In this document: piece after piece, positions 41,371-49,171 of the stretch | How the letters are laid out: the number at the start of each line of letters is the position of its first letter | Numbering within the stretch: the first letter of the stretch is position 1 | DNA from: Candidatus Altimarinota bacterium | GTDB taxonomy: Bacteria; Patescibacteriota; Gracilibacteria; UBA1369; UM-FILTER-53-11 | DNA length: 61,131 nt | Reading direction: 5' to 3' | Assembly (NCBI GenBank): GCA_018061065.1 | Contig: JAGOUV010000007.1 | Location: forward strand, 14,322-75,452 | Notes under the pieces: generated by a model | Database searches by the model: none | Told to the model about the DNA's origin: nothing | The model's input: the letters and a program-made list of their open reading frames with translations, nothing else | Program-made: the position numbers and the translations under genes

Positions 41371-42327
41371 ATGAACTTTCTACAACAACTTGAAGAGCTG
41401 CGGCGTAAAACACCGCGGCTCTTTAATATCAACATTGGCTCGGAAAATTCCGATTACTGCACGCACTCAGATAAGAACAAAAATTCTTACCTGCTGTTTG
41501 CAGCAAACTACTGCGAAGATTCCATGTACTCAGGACTGTTAGTTGAATGCACGGACTGCGTAGACTGCACCTATGCTGAAAAATGTGAACTGTGTTTTGA
41601 GTGTACTGACGCTTATTCTTGCTACAACTGCACATATAGTCAGTTAGTAAAAAATTGTTCTGACTCATCTTTTTGTTATGACTGCGTGGGTTGCCGCAAC
41701 TGTTTTGGCTGCGTGGGACTGACTCAAAAAGAATACTGTTATTTCAATCAACAGCTGACGAAAGAAGCGTATTTGGAAGCGATCAAACAGTACGATGTGA
41801 AAAATCCTGAACATGTGCAGTTCGCCTTTGATGAACGCCGTAAGCTTGAGCTTACTATTCCTCGACGTGCGGTGCGTATGATCAACTCAGAACAGTGCAC
41901 GGGCGACAATATCTACAACTCAAAAAATTGTGATCAATGTTTTGATCTCCACGATAGCCAGGATTCGATTCATCTTAATGACTGTTGGAGAACAAATGAC
42001 TCTGTAGATCTCTCATTTTCAGATGGAAGTGAGCTCTGTTACGAGTGCTTTTCTATCGGCCTGGGCTGCTATAACGATAACTTCTGCAACTATATTCGCG
42101 GCTCTAGCGACTGCGAGTACTCTGAGCTGCTCTTTAGCTGCAAAAACTGTTTTGGCTGCGTGAGCCTGCAGAGCAAAGAGTACTACATACTCAATGAGCC
42201 GTACTCAAAAGACGACTATTTTAAGAAAGTTGCTGAGATCAAAGCCCAGATGAATGCAGATGGAACATACGGCAAACACATCATCTCGTCGTATAAATTT
42301 GAGGATACGGCCGCTGCAGAGGTTTAA
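41371..42327 (+). CDS. cysteine-rich repeat protein of a CPR-associated type
   Basis: 318 residues with 29 cysteines, many as CxxC pairs. The block CxxCFGCVxLxxKEY followed by an Asn and a KxxY helix occurs twice (starting near residues 109 and 264), and irregular CxxC strands fill the rest, suggesting a right-handed beta-helix or stacked zinc-binding turns. Very similar proteins in CPR genomes have been labelled CaiB/BaiF family, a label I consider wrong because no CoA-transferase feature is visible. There is no signal peptide, so it is probably cytosolic and metal-binding or redox-active. Function unknown. Confidence 0.75.
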   Translation: MNFLQQLEELRRKTPRLFNINIGSENSDYCTHSDKNKNSYLLFAANYCEDSMYSGLLVECTDCVDCTYAEKCELCFECTDAYSCYNCTYSQLVKNCSDSSFCYDCVGCRNCFGCVGLTQKEYCYFNQQLTKEAYLEAIKQYDVKNPEHVQFAFDERRKLELTIPRRAVRMINSEQCTGDNIYNSKNCDQCFDLHDSQDSIHLNDCWRTNDSVDLSFSDGSELCYECFSIGLGCYNDNFCNYIRGSSDCEYSELLFSCKNCFGCVSLQSKEYYILNEPYSKDDYFKKVAEIKAQMNADGTYGKHIISSYKFEDTAAAEV

Positions 42328-42330
42328 ATA

Positions 42331-42405
42331 TGGTGCACCTGGAGGGAATCGAACCCCCATTAACGGTTCCGAAGACCGTCGTTCTATCCGTTGAACTACA
42401 GGTGC
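42331..42405 (-). tRNA. tRNA-Arg (anticodon UCG)
   Basis: On the minus strand a full cloverleaf folds: acceptor GCACCTG paired with CAGGTGC, D-arm GTTCAACGGATAGAAC, anticodon stem ACGGT/ACCGT around CTTCGGA (anticodon TCG, reads CGA), and T-arm with GGTTCGATTCC. The terminal CCA is encoded (TGG at 42331-42333 on the plus strand). An extra U precedes the first acceptor base at the 5' side in the transcript. Convergent with the cysteine-rich gene. Confidence 0.95.
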
Positions 42406-42502
42406 ATTTAACGAGATTTTATTGCAACGGTATTTTAGTGGATTATATAATATTAAGATACTATTGACTTTCTTCTAGTTTGTTTTATAGTGTGGCGTAC
42501 TT

Positions 42503-44956
42503 ATGAGCGAAACCCCATCAGAACTAGGATACTCTTCAATTATATCTGGCAGGCAACCAGTGAAATTCAGCGGCGTGCCCACTCTATCTCATGGACCTGA
42601 CATGACGTGGGATCAAATCGCAGCGTGCGCTGATGATGATGTTGTTGATCCAGATGCTACACTGGAAGAGCTGGATGATATTGATAGTAGTAGTGATGCT
42701 GGAGATGACCGATTGAGCTCAAGAGAATCTGTTTTCTTCATTCCGGTTCCTCGTGGGAGAGATGCAACAAAAGCAAATGCAACAAAGTGGAAAGCGGAAG
42801 TGGCGGAACTACGAGCAGAATTCACGAAAATTAGTAATATTATACGAAGCAATCCGAAAGATCGTTATAACACTGCGTACGCATTACGTTTGGCAGAGGG
42901 TTTAGCACAGACATTCAATCAACGTAGTGAAACTGCAGAGGCCGCTCAACGATACAAAGTGCGAAGCAAAGAATTAGGTGAGCGTCTCTCATTGATACCT
43001 TCAAGTGGAATTATTCATGCACCACGGCTCGCAGAAACCCCTTTGCCAACATCTGCAGTACTAGAGCCTGAGCCATCAGAAACCCATTTGCCAACATCTG
43101 TAGCACTAGAACCTGAGCCACCTGCTCCATCTAGTTGGGGCCCCTCTACTGATTTATTCCCTGAATTAGCATTAGCAGAACCTGCGGAAGAACCAATTGA
43201 AAAACCTACATACGATAGACCTGATTCGTTTAGACGAATTATGGCTGAAGTTGCAGCAGTAGGAGAACCTATGGATCTATTTGGACAATATCGCGAGCGC
43301 TTAGAAAAAATTACTGCAGTAAGTGATCCGGTGACGCAGATACTCATGATACGGCAGGTATTGGAGGATGTTTCTCCTTCATCAGCACAACTTTCACCAT
43401 TTGATGCTCGTTTTTTTGAGTCGACTCTTTCTTCACTCCACCCTAATACACGAAAAATTATCGAAGCAATACGCCAAGAACCAGGGATGAGTGATACCGA
43501 TGTTCGCGTACGATATGGCGATGTGCTCATGGCTATGGGATCTTCCTTTGCAGCAGAAACTGCAGATATTCATGAAAACTACAGACGCGCATTGCATGCC
43601 GCCTGCAATGAGGCAGTTTTGCACACAAAAGATGTTACCCGTGATCCTCGCATGACGAGTGCTCGAGCACAAACGGAAATGACTCCTATATTTGCCCGTG
43701 CAGAACTATTATTGCGATGGGCTCCGGCAGGTACAACAAAAGTATCAGCTGACTGGGTTGATCGCCTTAAGAAACTATTTGAACAAACCTTAGCAGCAAG
43801 AGAAGCTAGAAGCGTTGCACCAAGAGTAGAATTGCGCGGAACTGCCGTAGCAGACGCACCAAGTGCACCAAGAAGTGTGCCATCTATCGTAGATAATTCA
43901 GCTCTACTTGAGAACATCGACACTGCGGTAAACGGTGCCGAAATAACAACGATGTGGGATGAAATTGTGACAATGACACGAACTATTAACGAATCGGGAA
44001 TACACAGTGATCTTCCTCGACTTTTAACTGAATCAATTCGGAGAGTTTTTGGAAGCGGTCCACGAGCTCAAGCAGCAGAAAAAATGCTCCGCATTCGTGA
44101 TGGTCAGGTTGTTCTTGATCCTTCTCAACATGAGACATTCCAGAGAATTCCCGCTTTCCGCACTATGCTCACTGATGAGCCGATTACTCCGCTCAATCCA
44201 GATATTAAACCTGCAAGCATCACGGCAACGATAACGGGGATGCCACGGCTACAAGTGGCACCACCAGCGCTTGAACCTGTGCAAATGCGCGGCGTTTCTA
44301 TCGAAAATCCAGCCGTACAAAGAGAGACCTTGCCACCAATGACTGAAGAAGTCGGAGAACCATTACAATCTCCCGCAACCCTCACTCCCCCCGCTCCAAC
44401 TCCTTATCAACGCATAGTTGAACATTTTAAGACAAATGGTGTATATCAAGCACCAGAAATGCCTCGTCAAGGAGTGCGTGGCATGCGTGCAATTTTCGCT
44501 GCGGGTATTTTAGCGCTCATGGGATCAGTTGCAGCAAATAACTACCTCGACCGTCCGGTTGAAGATGCAGGAGAAGGATATAGACCTGCTCCAGCAGATA
44601 TACAAAGAGCAGCGCCCGAACCACAGCCAGTAGCTGAGAACTATGCCAAGCCGGCACCGGATAGAAGTCTACCAAGAGCAATTCACACATTTATAAACAA
44701 GAACGAAGCAGCTGCGCATAATCTCGAAAAAACGCTTGAGAATACTTCAGCACAAGAGGCCATAGAACGTCAACGGGTGGCAGAAGTTGTAGATGGAGTA
44801 GATATGCTTGAAAATTTAGAGTTTGCAATCACGGGTAACGAACGAAGTAATGATATTCCCCCAGCAGTTATAGCTTCATTTGAAAAACAGCCAGAGCAAA
44901 AGAAAAGCTTCGTAAGACGCGCCTTCAACTGGTTGCTATCGATGAAACAAGCATAG
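42503..44956 (+). CDS. 817-residue Pro/Glu/Ala-rich protein with a C-terminal membrane helix, unknown function
   Basis: A large, acidic protein with no family I recognise. Residues 1-160 include an Asp-rich patch and a helical segment (WKAEVAELRAEFTKISNII). Residues about 170-215 are a Pro/Glu/Ser linker containing a perfect-phase 45-bp repeat (43034-43123). The middle is mostly helical, and a single membrane helix lies at about 660-680 (MRAIFAAGILALMGSVAA), followed by a ~135-residue helical tail ending in a basic-hydrophobic segment. That topology means most of the protein is on one side of the membrane, before the helix. It stands alone between two tRNA-Arg genes. It could be a structural or surface-interaction protein; this is not supported beyond its architecture. 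Confidence 0.75.
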   Translation: MSETPSELGYSSIISGRQPVKFSGVPTLSHGPDMTWDQIAACADDDVVDPDATLEELDDIDSSSDAGDDRLSSRESVFFIPVPRGRDATKANATKWKAEVAELRAEFTKISNIIRSNPKDRYNTAYALRLAEGLAQTFNQRSETAEAAQRYKVRSKELGERLSLIPSSGIIHAPRLAETPLPTSAVLEPEPSETHLPTSVALEPEPPAPSSWGPSTDLFPELALAEPAEEPIEKPTYDRPDSFRRIMAEVAAVGEPMDLFGQYRERLEKITAVSDPVTQILMIRQVLEDVSPSSAQLSPFDARFFESTLSSLHPNTRKIIEAIRQEPGMSDTDVRVRYGDVLMAMGSSFAAETADIHENYRRALHAACNEAVLHTKDVTRDPRMTSARAQTEMTPIFARAELLLRWAPAGTTKVSADWVDRLKKLFEQTLAAREARSVAPRVELRGTAVADAPSAPRSVPSIVDNSALLENIDTAVNGAEITTMWDEIVTMTRTINESGIHSDLPRLLTESIRRVFGSGPRAQAAEKMLRIRDGQVVLDPSQHETFQRIPAFRTMLTDEPITPLNPDIKPASITATITGMPRLQVAPPALEPVQMRGVSIENPAVQRETLPPMTEEVGEPLQSPATLTPPAPTPYQRIVEHFKTNGVYQAPEMPRQGVRGMRAIFAAGILALMGSVAANNYLDRPVEDAGEGYRPAPADIQRAAPEPQPVAENYAKPAPDRSLPRAIHTFINKNEAAAHNLEKTLENTSAQEAIERQRVAEVVDGVDMLENLEFAITGNERSNDIPPAVIASFEKQPEQKKSFVRRAFNWLLSMKQA
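43034..43123 (+). repeat. two-copy 45-bp tandem repeat inside the 817-residue protein gene
   Basis: Two 45-bp units start at 43034 and 43079 (each opening GAAACCC), in frame and coding for ETPLPTSAVLEPEPS and ETHLPTSVALEPEPP. They differ at only a few bases, suggesting a recent duplication within a flexible linker. Confidence 0.85.
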
Positions 44957-44966
44957 TAAAGCGACG

Positions 44967-45041
44967 TGGTGTCCTCGCTGGGAATCGAACCCAGATATCA
45001 AGCTCCGGAGGCCTGCGCTCTATCCATTGAGCTACGAAGAC
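44967..45041 (-). tRNA. tRNA-Arg (anticodon CCG)
   Basis: On the minus strand: acceptor GTCTTCG paired with CGAGGAC (one G-U), D-arm GCTCAATGGATAGAGC, anticodon stem CAGGC/GCTTG around CTCCGGA (anticodon CCG, reads CGG), T-arm with GGTTCGATTCC, and encoded CCA. It is the second tRNA-Arg of the pair bracketing the 817-residue protein gene. Confidence 0.95.
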
Positions 45042-45061
45042 TCAGATTTTATCGAATCTGA
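45042..45061. repeat. inverted repeat between tRNA-Arg(CCG) and the P-loop protein gene
   Basis: TCAGATT-6nt-AATCTGA. It lies at the tRNA 5' end on one strand and about where the -35 box of the next gene should be on the other, so it could be an operator or simply a structured spacer. Confidence 0.45.
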
Positions 45062-45066
45062 TATAC

Positions 45067-45072
45067 TATAGT
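45067..45072 (+). promoter_or_regulatory. -10 box of the P-loop protein gene, leaderless
   Basis: TATAGT (45067-45072), then 6 nt (GCCGAC) and ATG 45079. Confidence 0.5.
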
Positions 45073-45078
45073 GCCGAC

Positions 45079-46095
45079 ATGCGAATTTATATAGATAAAA
45101 TTAGTTCGGTCACAAAAAATGTTCGACTGAGTAGAAGCGTGGAGACCTCTGAACACATTTCTTGTACACCAGGATCTATTGTTGTAGCGCGGGTTTTGAA
45201 TAATAAAAAAATTTATAACAGTTTAGAGATCGCATCGGGACGCATGAGCATTCTTCAAAAAGGAGATATTATTGTGGTGGCCTTGGGCGATAGAAAAGCC
45301 TTAAAAGGGTTCGTAGGTGAAACGCCAAAAAAGTTGAGCGTGGGTGATACGATTCACCTTCTCAATATTGGTGGTGTTGCAGGAATATGTACAAGTGCGA
45401 GTTATCCGGAGGTAGGTGCTCCGCTTAAACTAAAGGTACTTGGTGCAGTCGTACGAGACGGAAAACCAGCAAACATTGCGAGCTATCGACTCTTTGAACC
45501 AACACCAAAACTCAAGAGCCGCATACCTCTCATTATCGTAAGTGGCACCTGTATGAATGTGGGAAAAACCTCAACTGCATGCGCAATTATCAAACATGCA
45601 ACGCTGAATGGAAAACGCATCGCTGCGGCAAAACTAGCAGGAATTGCTTCACTAAAAGATACGGAAAATATGCGCGATTACGGTGCCATTGAAGTTGTGT
45701 CTTTTGTCGATGCGGGATTTACCTCTACCATCGCATCGGAAAAAATTGTGGACTCTATTGCAAAAGGAGCCATTGAATTTTTGTCTCAAAAAAAACCTGA
45801 TTATATTGTCATCGAATTTGGAGACGGTGTGTTTGGCGAATATGGCGTACAGGCAATGTTAAAAGATCCGTACATCGCTGAGAATATTAAACGTCATATC
45901 GGCTGCGCTCATGACCCAATGGGTGCCACCAAATTACAAGAGGTGTGTAAGCGGCTCAAGGTGCCACTCAATATGATCTCGGGGCCGGTCAGCGATAATT
46001 CAGTAGGATGCGATTTTATACGGAAGCATCTAAAAGTGGCCGCCTATAATGCCATTAGACAACCGGAAGAACTTTATAATAATCTTTTCCTGTGA
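45079..46095 (+). CDS. P-loop NTPase of DUF1611-like type, unknown function
   Basis: 338 residues. The N-terminal ~145 are strand-rich, perhaps two small barrels. A Walker A SGTCMNVGKTSTA at 155-167 opens a nucleotide-binding domain of the SIMIBI/MobB-like kind, with FVDAGFTSTIAS and a Walker-B-like YIVIEFGDGVFGEYG. This layout resembles DUF1611/dethiobiotin-synthetase-like proteins, but I cannot name a substrate. It overlaps the PriA-like gene by 4 nt (ATGA), so the two are translationally coupled. This is interesting because the PriA-like partner has lost its own P-loop. Confidence 0.7.
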   Translation: MRIYIDKISSVTKNVRLSRSVETSEHISCTPGSIVVARVLNNKKIYNSLEIASGRMSILQKGDIIVVALGDRKALKGFVGETPKKLSVGDTIHLLNIGGVAGICTSASYPEVGAPLKLKVLGAVVRDGKPANIASYRLFEPTPKLKSRIPLIIVSGTCMNVGKTSTACAIIKHATLNGKRIAAAKLAGIASLKDTENMRDYGAIEVVSFVDAGFTSTIASEKIVDSIAKGAIEFLSQKKPDYIVIEFGDGVFGEYGVQAMLKDPYIAENIKRHIGCAHDPMGATKLQEVCKRLKVPLNMISGPVSDNSVGCDFIRKHLKVAAYNAIRQPEELYNNLFL

Positions 46096-47747
46096 AGTAT
46101 GTCTTTGCCTCTATAGCTCTCCATCGCCGCGTTCCACCCCAGTTTGCGCAGGTGTCTTATGAGATACCCAAGGGAATGGAGCTTACGATTGGCCAACTAG
46201 TGGAGGTGCCTTTTCGCAAACAACTTCTCCCGGGAATAGTGGTTAATATGACCACTGCAGCACCTAAATATAAAACTAGGCCAATAACTGCTGCACAGGC
46301 TTTTTGTATGCCCGCAAACAGCATGAGACTGGCACAATGGATGGCGCGCCAGTACGACAGCACTCTGCGCAATGCATTGGATACGATTATGCCTGAGCAG
46401 TTGTGGGATATTGAGGGAAAAAGAAAACGCCGTAGTCAGCCGGAGGTTGAGACGAAAAAAGAGAAAATAGCGACCACTACGGAATATGAACAGCTGGCAC
46501 AAAAATGTTTTGAAACAAGCAAAAAAGAAATCATTATCTTAGAAAAAAAACGTCTGGATCGGAAGATGTTTTATACGGCGCTCGTAGATAATCTTACATC
46601 TGATGAGCAGGCACTTTTTCTAGTTCCCGAAACTGACTTTATAGAGCTGTTAGACGTGCCATTTACCCGCTATCACGGAGAGTTAAGTGATATGCAAAAA
46701 GCACATGTCTGGCGCGCAGTGGCAGCGGGTATGGTGCCCGTGGTGATAGGGACGCGAAGCAGCTGCCTACTCCCCTTTCCCAAACTAAAATATGTAGTGG
46801 TGGATTTTGAGCATAGCGAACACTATAAAGAACAACGTAACCCCAGCTATGACGCTCGCGAGGTGGTAGAGAAACTAGGTGCAACAATTATATCGATAAG
46901 CCCGGCACCACGTATGAGCACATGGCATACAAAAATTGCGAGCCGCAAGGCCGAGGTGATTTCATGGGAAGATACAGTACCAAAAAATCGCATAGAGATA
47001 ATTGATATGGCAGATGAACGCCGAAAAGGCGTCACGGGGGCCCTCAGCGAGATTGCATTGGAATCAATTGCCCGCTGTTTGGCTCATAAAGAGCAAGTTA
47101 TGGTCTTGGTACCTCGCCGTGGTTATGCAGGAGCGCTTTGGTGCAACACCTGTAATAACGTAGAACACTGTCCAGAATGTAAGTCGCTCCTTACTCCACA
47201 CAAAAATAACCGTCTTCGTTGTCATCGCTGTGGATATGAGCGCGACATGTTGCTTCTATGTACAAATTGTAGCAATGTAACGCTAAAAAACATCGGAATA
47301 GGCACTGAAAAAATAGAATTATCATTGAATAAAACTTTTGCTCTATCTAGTATTTTACGAGTTGATAAAGATACTTATATAAAACAAAAAATGACAATTA
47401 ATGAGTTACAGCAAAAAATAGAAAAAGCTGATCTAATTATTGGAACACAGATGTTATTGAAGCCTTTCGCACTTCCGCGTTTGACATTAATCATTTTTGC
47501 ATCCTCCGATATGCTTTTTACTTCTTCTCATTTCCAGGCAGAGGAAGAGTCACTACAAATAATGCAACAATTAATAACTGCCGCAACTAACCCCTTGGTG
47601 ATAATACAAACCCTACTCCCCACTCATCCCGTCTATGCGTCGATACAGGAGCATAAATTAAGCGACTACTACAAAAAAGAGCTCTCGATGCGCAAAATCC
47701 TCTCACTACCTCCCTATCCCAGCGCGCTGAACGGGAGGAAATTTTGA
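46092..47747 (+). CDS. priA: degenerate PriA (primosomal protein N') lacking Walker A and the C-terminal domain
   Basis: PriA recognises stalled replication forks and reloads the replisome. This 551-residue protein keeps the N-terminal 3'-DNA-binding domain (about 1-100), the RYHGELS block, and the eight-cysteine zinc module (CNTCNNVEHCPECKSLL and CHRCGY plus CTNC, about 351-393). It also keeps DLIIGTQMLLK and the PPYP motif at its end. The helicase core is eroded: where GxTGSGKT should be (about 146-158) it reads ILEKKRLDRKM, and the DEEH box is DFEH (238-241, 46803-46814). The protein stops right after PPYPSA, lacking the ~80-100-residue C-terminal domain. It is probably an ATPase-dead structural primosome factor. 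Confidence 0.85.
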   Translation: MKYVFASIALHRRVPPQFAQVSYEIPKGMELTIGQLVEVPFRKQLLPGIVVNMTTAAPKYKTRPITAAQAFCMPANSMRLAQWMARQYDSTLRNALDTIMPEQLWDIEGKRKRRSQPEVETKKEKIATTTEYEQLAQKCFETSKKEIIILEKKRLDRKMFYTALVDNLTSDEQALFLVPETDFIELLDVPFTRYHGELSDMQKAHVWRAVAAGMVPVVIGTRSSCLLPFPKLKYVVVDFEHSEHYKEQRNPSYDAREVVEKLGATIISISPAPRMSTWHTKIASRKAEVISWEDTVPKNRIEIIDMADERRKGVTGALSEIALESIARCLAHKEQVMVLVPRRGYAGALWCNTCNNVEHCPECKSLLTPHKNNRLRCHRCGYERDMLLLCTNCSNVTLKNIGIGTEKIELSLNKTFALSSILRVDKDTYIKQKMTINELQQKIEKADLIIGTQMLLKPFALPRLTLIIFASSDMLFTSSHFQAEEESLQIMQQLITAATNPLVIIQTLLPTHPVYASIQEHKLSDYYKKELSMRKILSLPPYPSALNGRKF

Positions 47748-48026
47748 TTCACACAGCTCACGCTTCACACCTGCTTCTGCAGGACTCATTGGTTTAGGAT
47801 GAGCTGGCTGGAAACACTCAAACCACTCACGAAGATCATCGGGTTCCGTACGGCCTTGATCTCGTTGTTGGGATACATCACTAACAGGTGCACTTATATC
47901 CTCAGTACAGCCACGAATTCCACAACCAATAGTTAAACTCAAAGATAGTATTGCACCTGCTACAGAGGGGCTTATGTTGAGCGTAGGGGCTCTTTTCAAG
48001 GATGGTAGTCGATCCGGACTTCGCAT
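47706..48026 (-). CDS. small putative lipoprotein, unknown function
   Basis: 106 residues with a basic start and a hydrophobic stretch ending at LTIGC, a plausible lipobox (Cys35), then a hydrophilic tail with cysteine residues. A minus-strand TATAAT lies 13 nt before the start. Its 3' end overlaps the PriA-like gene by 42 nt. The unusual Arg/Pro content leaves room for a chance frame. Confidence 0.4.
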   Translation of the reverse strand: MRSPDRLPSLKRAPTLNISPSVAGAILSLSLTIGCGIRGCTEDISAPVSDVSQQRDQGRTEPDDLREWFECFQPAHPKPMSPAEAGVKRELCESKFPPVQRAGIGR

Positions 48027-48115
48027 AATAATTGCGCCTATTATACGACCATATGTATTTATGTCAATATATCATGGGGAGGGGCCATTTTGATTTTCAG
48101 GCAACGTGCCTCACA

Positions 48116-49111
48116 ATGAGTCCGATGAAACGCTACTTATCTGGCATGCAACCCTCGGGCACGGGCAATCCTCACTTGGGAAATTACTTGGGTGCCATGC
48201 GTCAGCATGTCGCCTCACAGGACATCGGTGAAACATATTATTTTTTGGCGAACTATCATGCGCTCACCAGCACGCGAGATCGTGAGCAACTTGAGCACAA
48301 TACGCTTTCGCTTGCGATGGATTATTTGGCGCTCGGTATTAATCCAGATAAGACAGCATTTTTTCTTCAAAGCGATGTTCCTGAAGTAACCGAACTCACT
48401 TGGATTTTAAATACCGTCACCCCGATGGGTCTTCTGGAACGTGCTCACGCCTGGAAAGATGCTAAGCAAAAAGGAAAAAAAGGTGAATCTGCCGGACTTT
48501 TTGATTATCCGGTATTGATGGCTGCAGATATTCTCATATATAAACCCGATATTGTTCCGGTAGGCCAGGATCAGAAACAACATGTGGAAATCGCTGCAGA
48601 TATCGCGGGATATTTTAATAATACGTATGGTGAGGTATTCAAAATGCCCGAGGCTCTCATTACGAAAGATGTTGCCACCGTGCAGGGTACCGATGGCCAG
48701 AAGATGAGCAAAAGCTATGGAAACGTCATTGATATTTTTGCACCTGAGGGTGTTATGAAAAAACAGGTAATGTCGATTAAGACGGACTCAAAAGATATTA
48801 ACGAACCAAAGGTTCCAGAAGAGTGCCTCCCCTACAAATTGATAGAGTTTTTTGTGAGTGATAATGAGAGAAACCAGCTAGCTGAAGATCTGCGCAAAGG
48901 TGGCATGGGCTATGGAACACTCAAGACAAAGTTGCTCGAAGCGCTCTTGAAGTATTTTGCTCAGGCGCGTGAAAAACGTCTTGAGCTCGAGAAAAAACAA
49001 GATTTTGTCATGGATGTGTTGGCCATGGGAGCAAAAAAAGCCCATATCGTAGCAGACGAGACGATGAGAGTCGTACGTGAGAAAACGGGAATCATAAAGA
49101 CTACACGTTAG
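48116..49111 (+). CDS. trpS: tryptophanyl-tRNA synthetase
   Basis: Class I synthetase charging tRNA-Trp. Family parts: SGMQPSGTGNPHLGNYLGA (HIGH-type signature), LLERAHAWKD, DYPVLMAADILIYKPDIVPVGQDQKQHVE and QKMSKSYGN (KMSKS). The start is ATG 48116 (MSPMKRYLSGMQPSG); a second ATG at 48125 also fits, and an upstream TTG frame is unlikely. A small hairpin AGGCAACGTGCCT (48099-48111) lies right before the start. 331 residues. Confidence 0.95.
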   Translation: MSPMKRYLSGMQPSGTGNPHLGNYLGAMRQHVASQDIGETYYFLANYHALTSTRDREQLEHNTLSLAMDYLALGINPDKTAFFLQSDVPEVTELTWILNTVTPMGLLERAHAWKDAKQKGKKGESAGLFDYPVLMAADILIYKPDIVPVGQDQKQHVEIAADIAGYFNNTYGEVFKMPEALITKDVATVQGTDGQKMSKSYGNVIDIFAPEGVMKKQVMSIKTDSKDINEPKVPEECLPYKLIEFFVSDNERNQLAEDLRKGGMGYGTLKTKLLEALLKYFAQAREKRLELEKKQDFVMDVLAMGAKKAHIVADETMRVVREKTGIIKTTR

Positions 49112-49171
49112 AGACGAAGATGAATTCTAGATATTTTTGACTTTTTGGGGACAGTGCTGTAATTAATATTT

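Noticed and set aside
42331-45041. Integrated element between the tRNA-Arg genes with attachment-site duplication
   Set aside because: No repeated tRNA 3' end, integrase or excisionase is visible; kept only as a comparative question.
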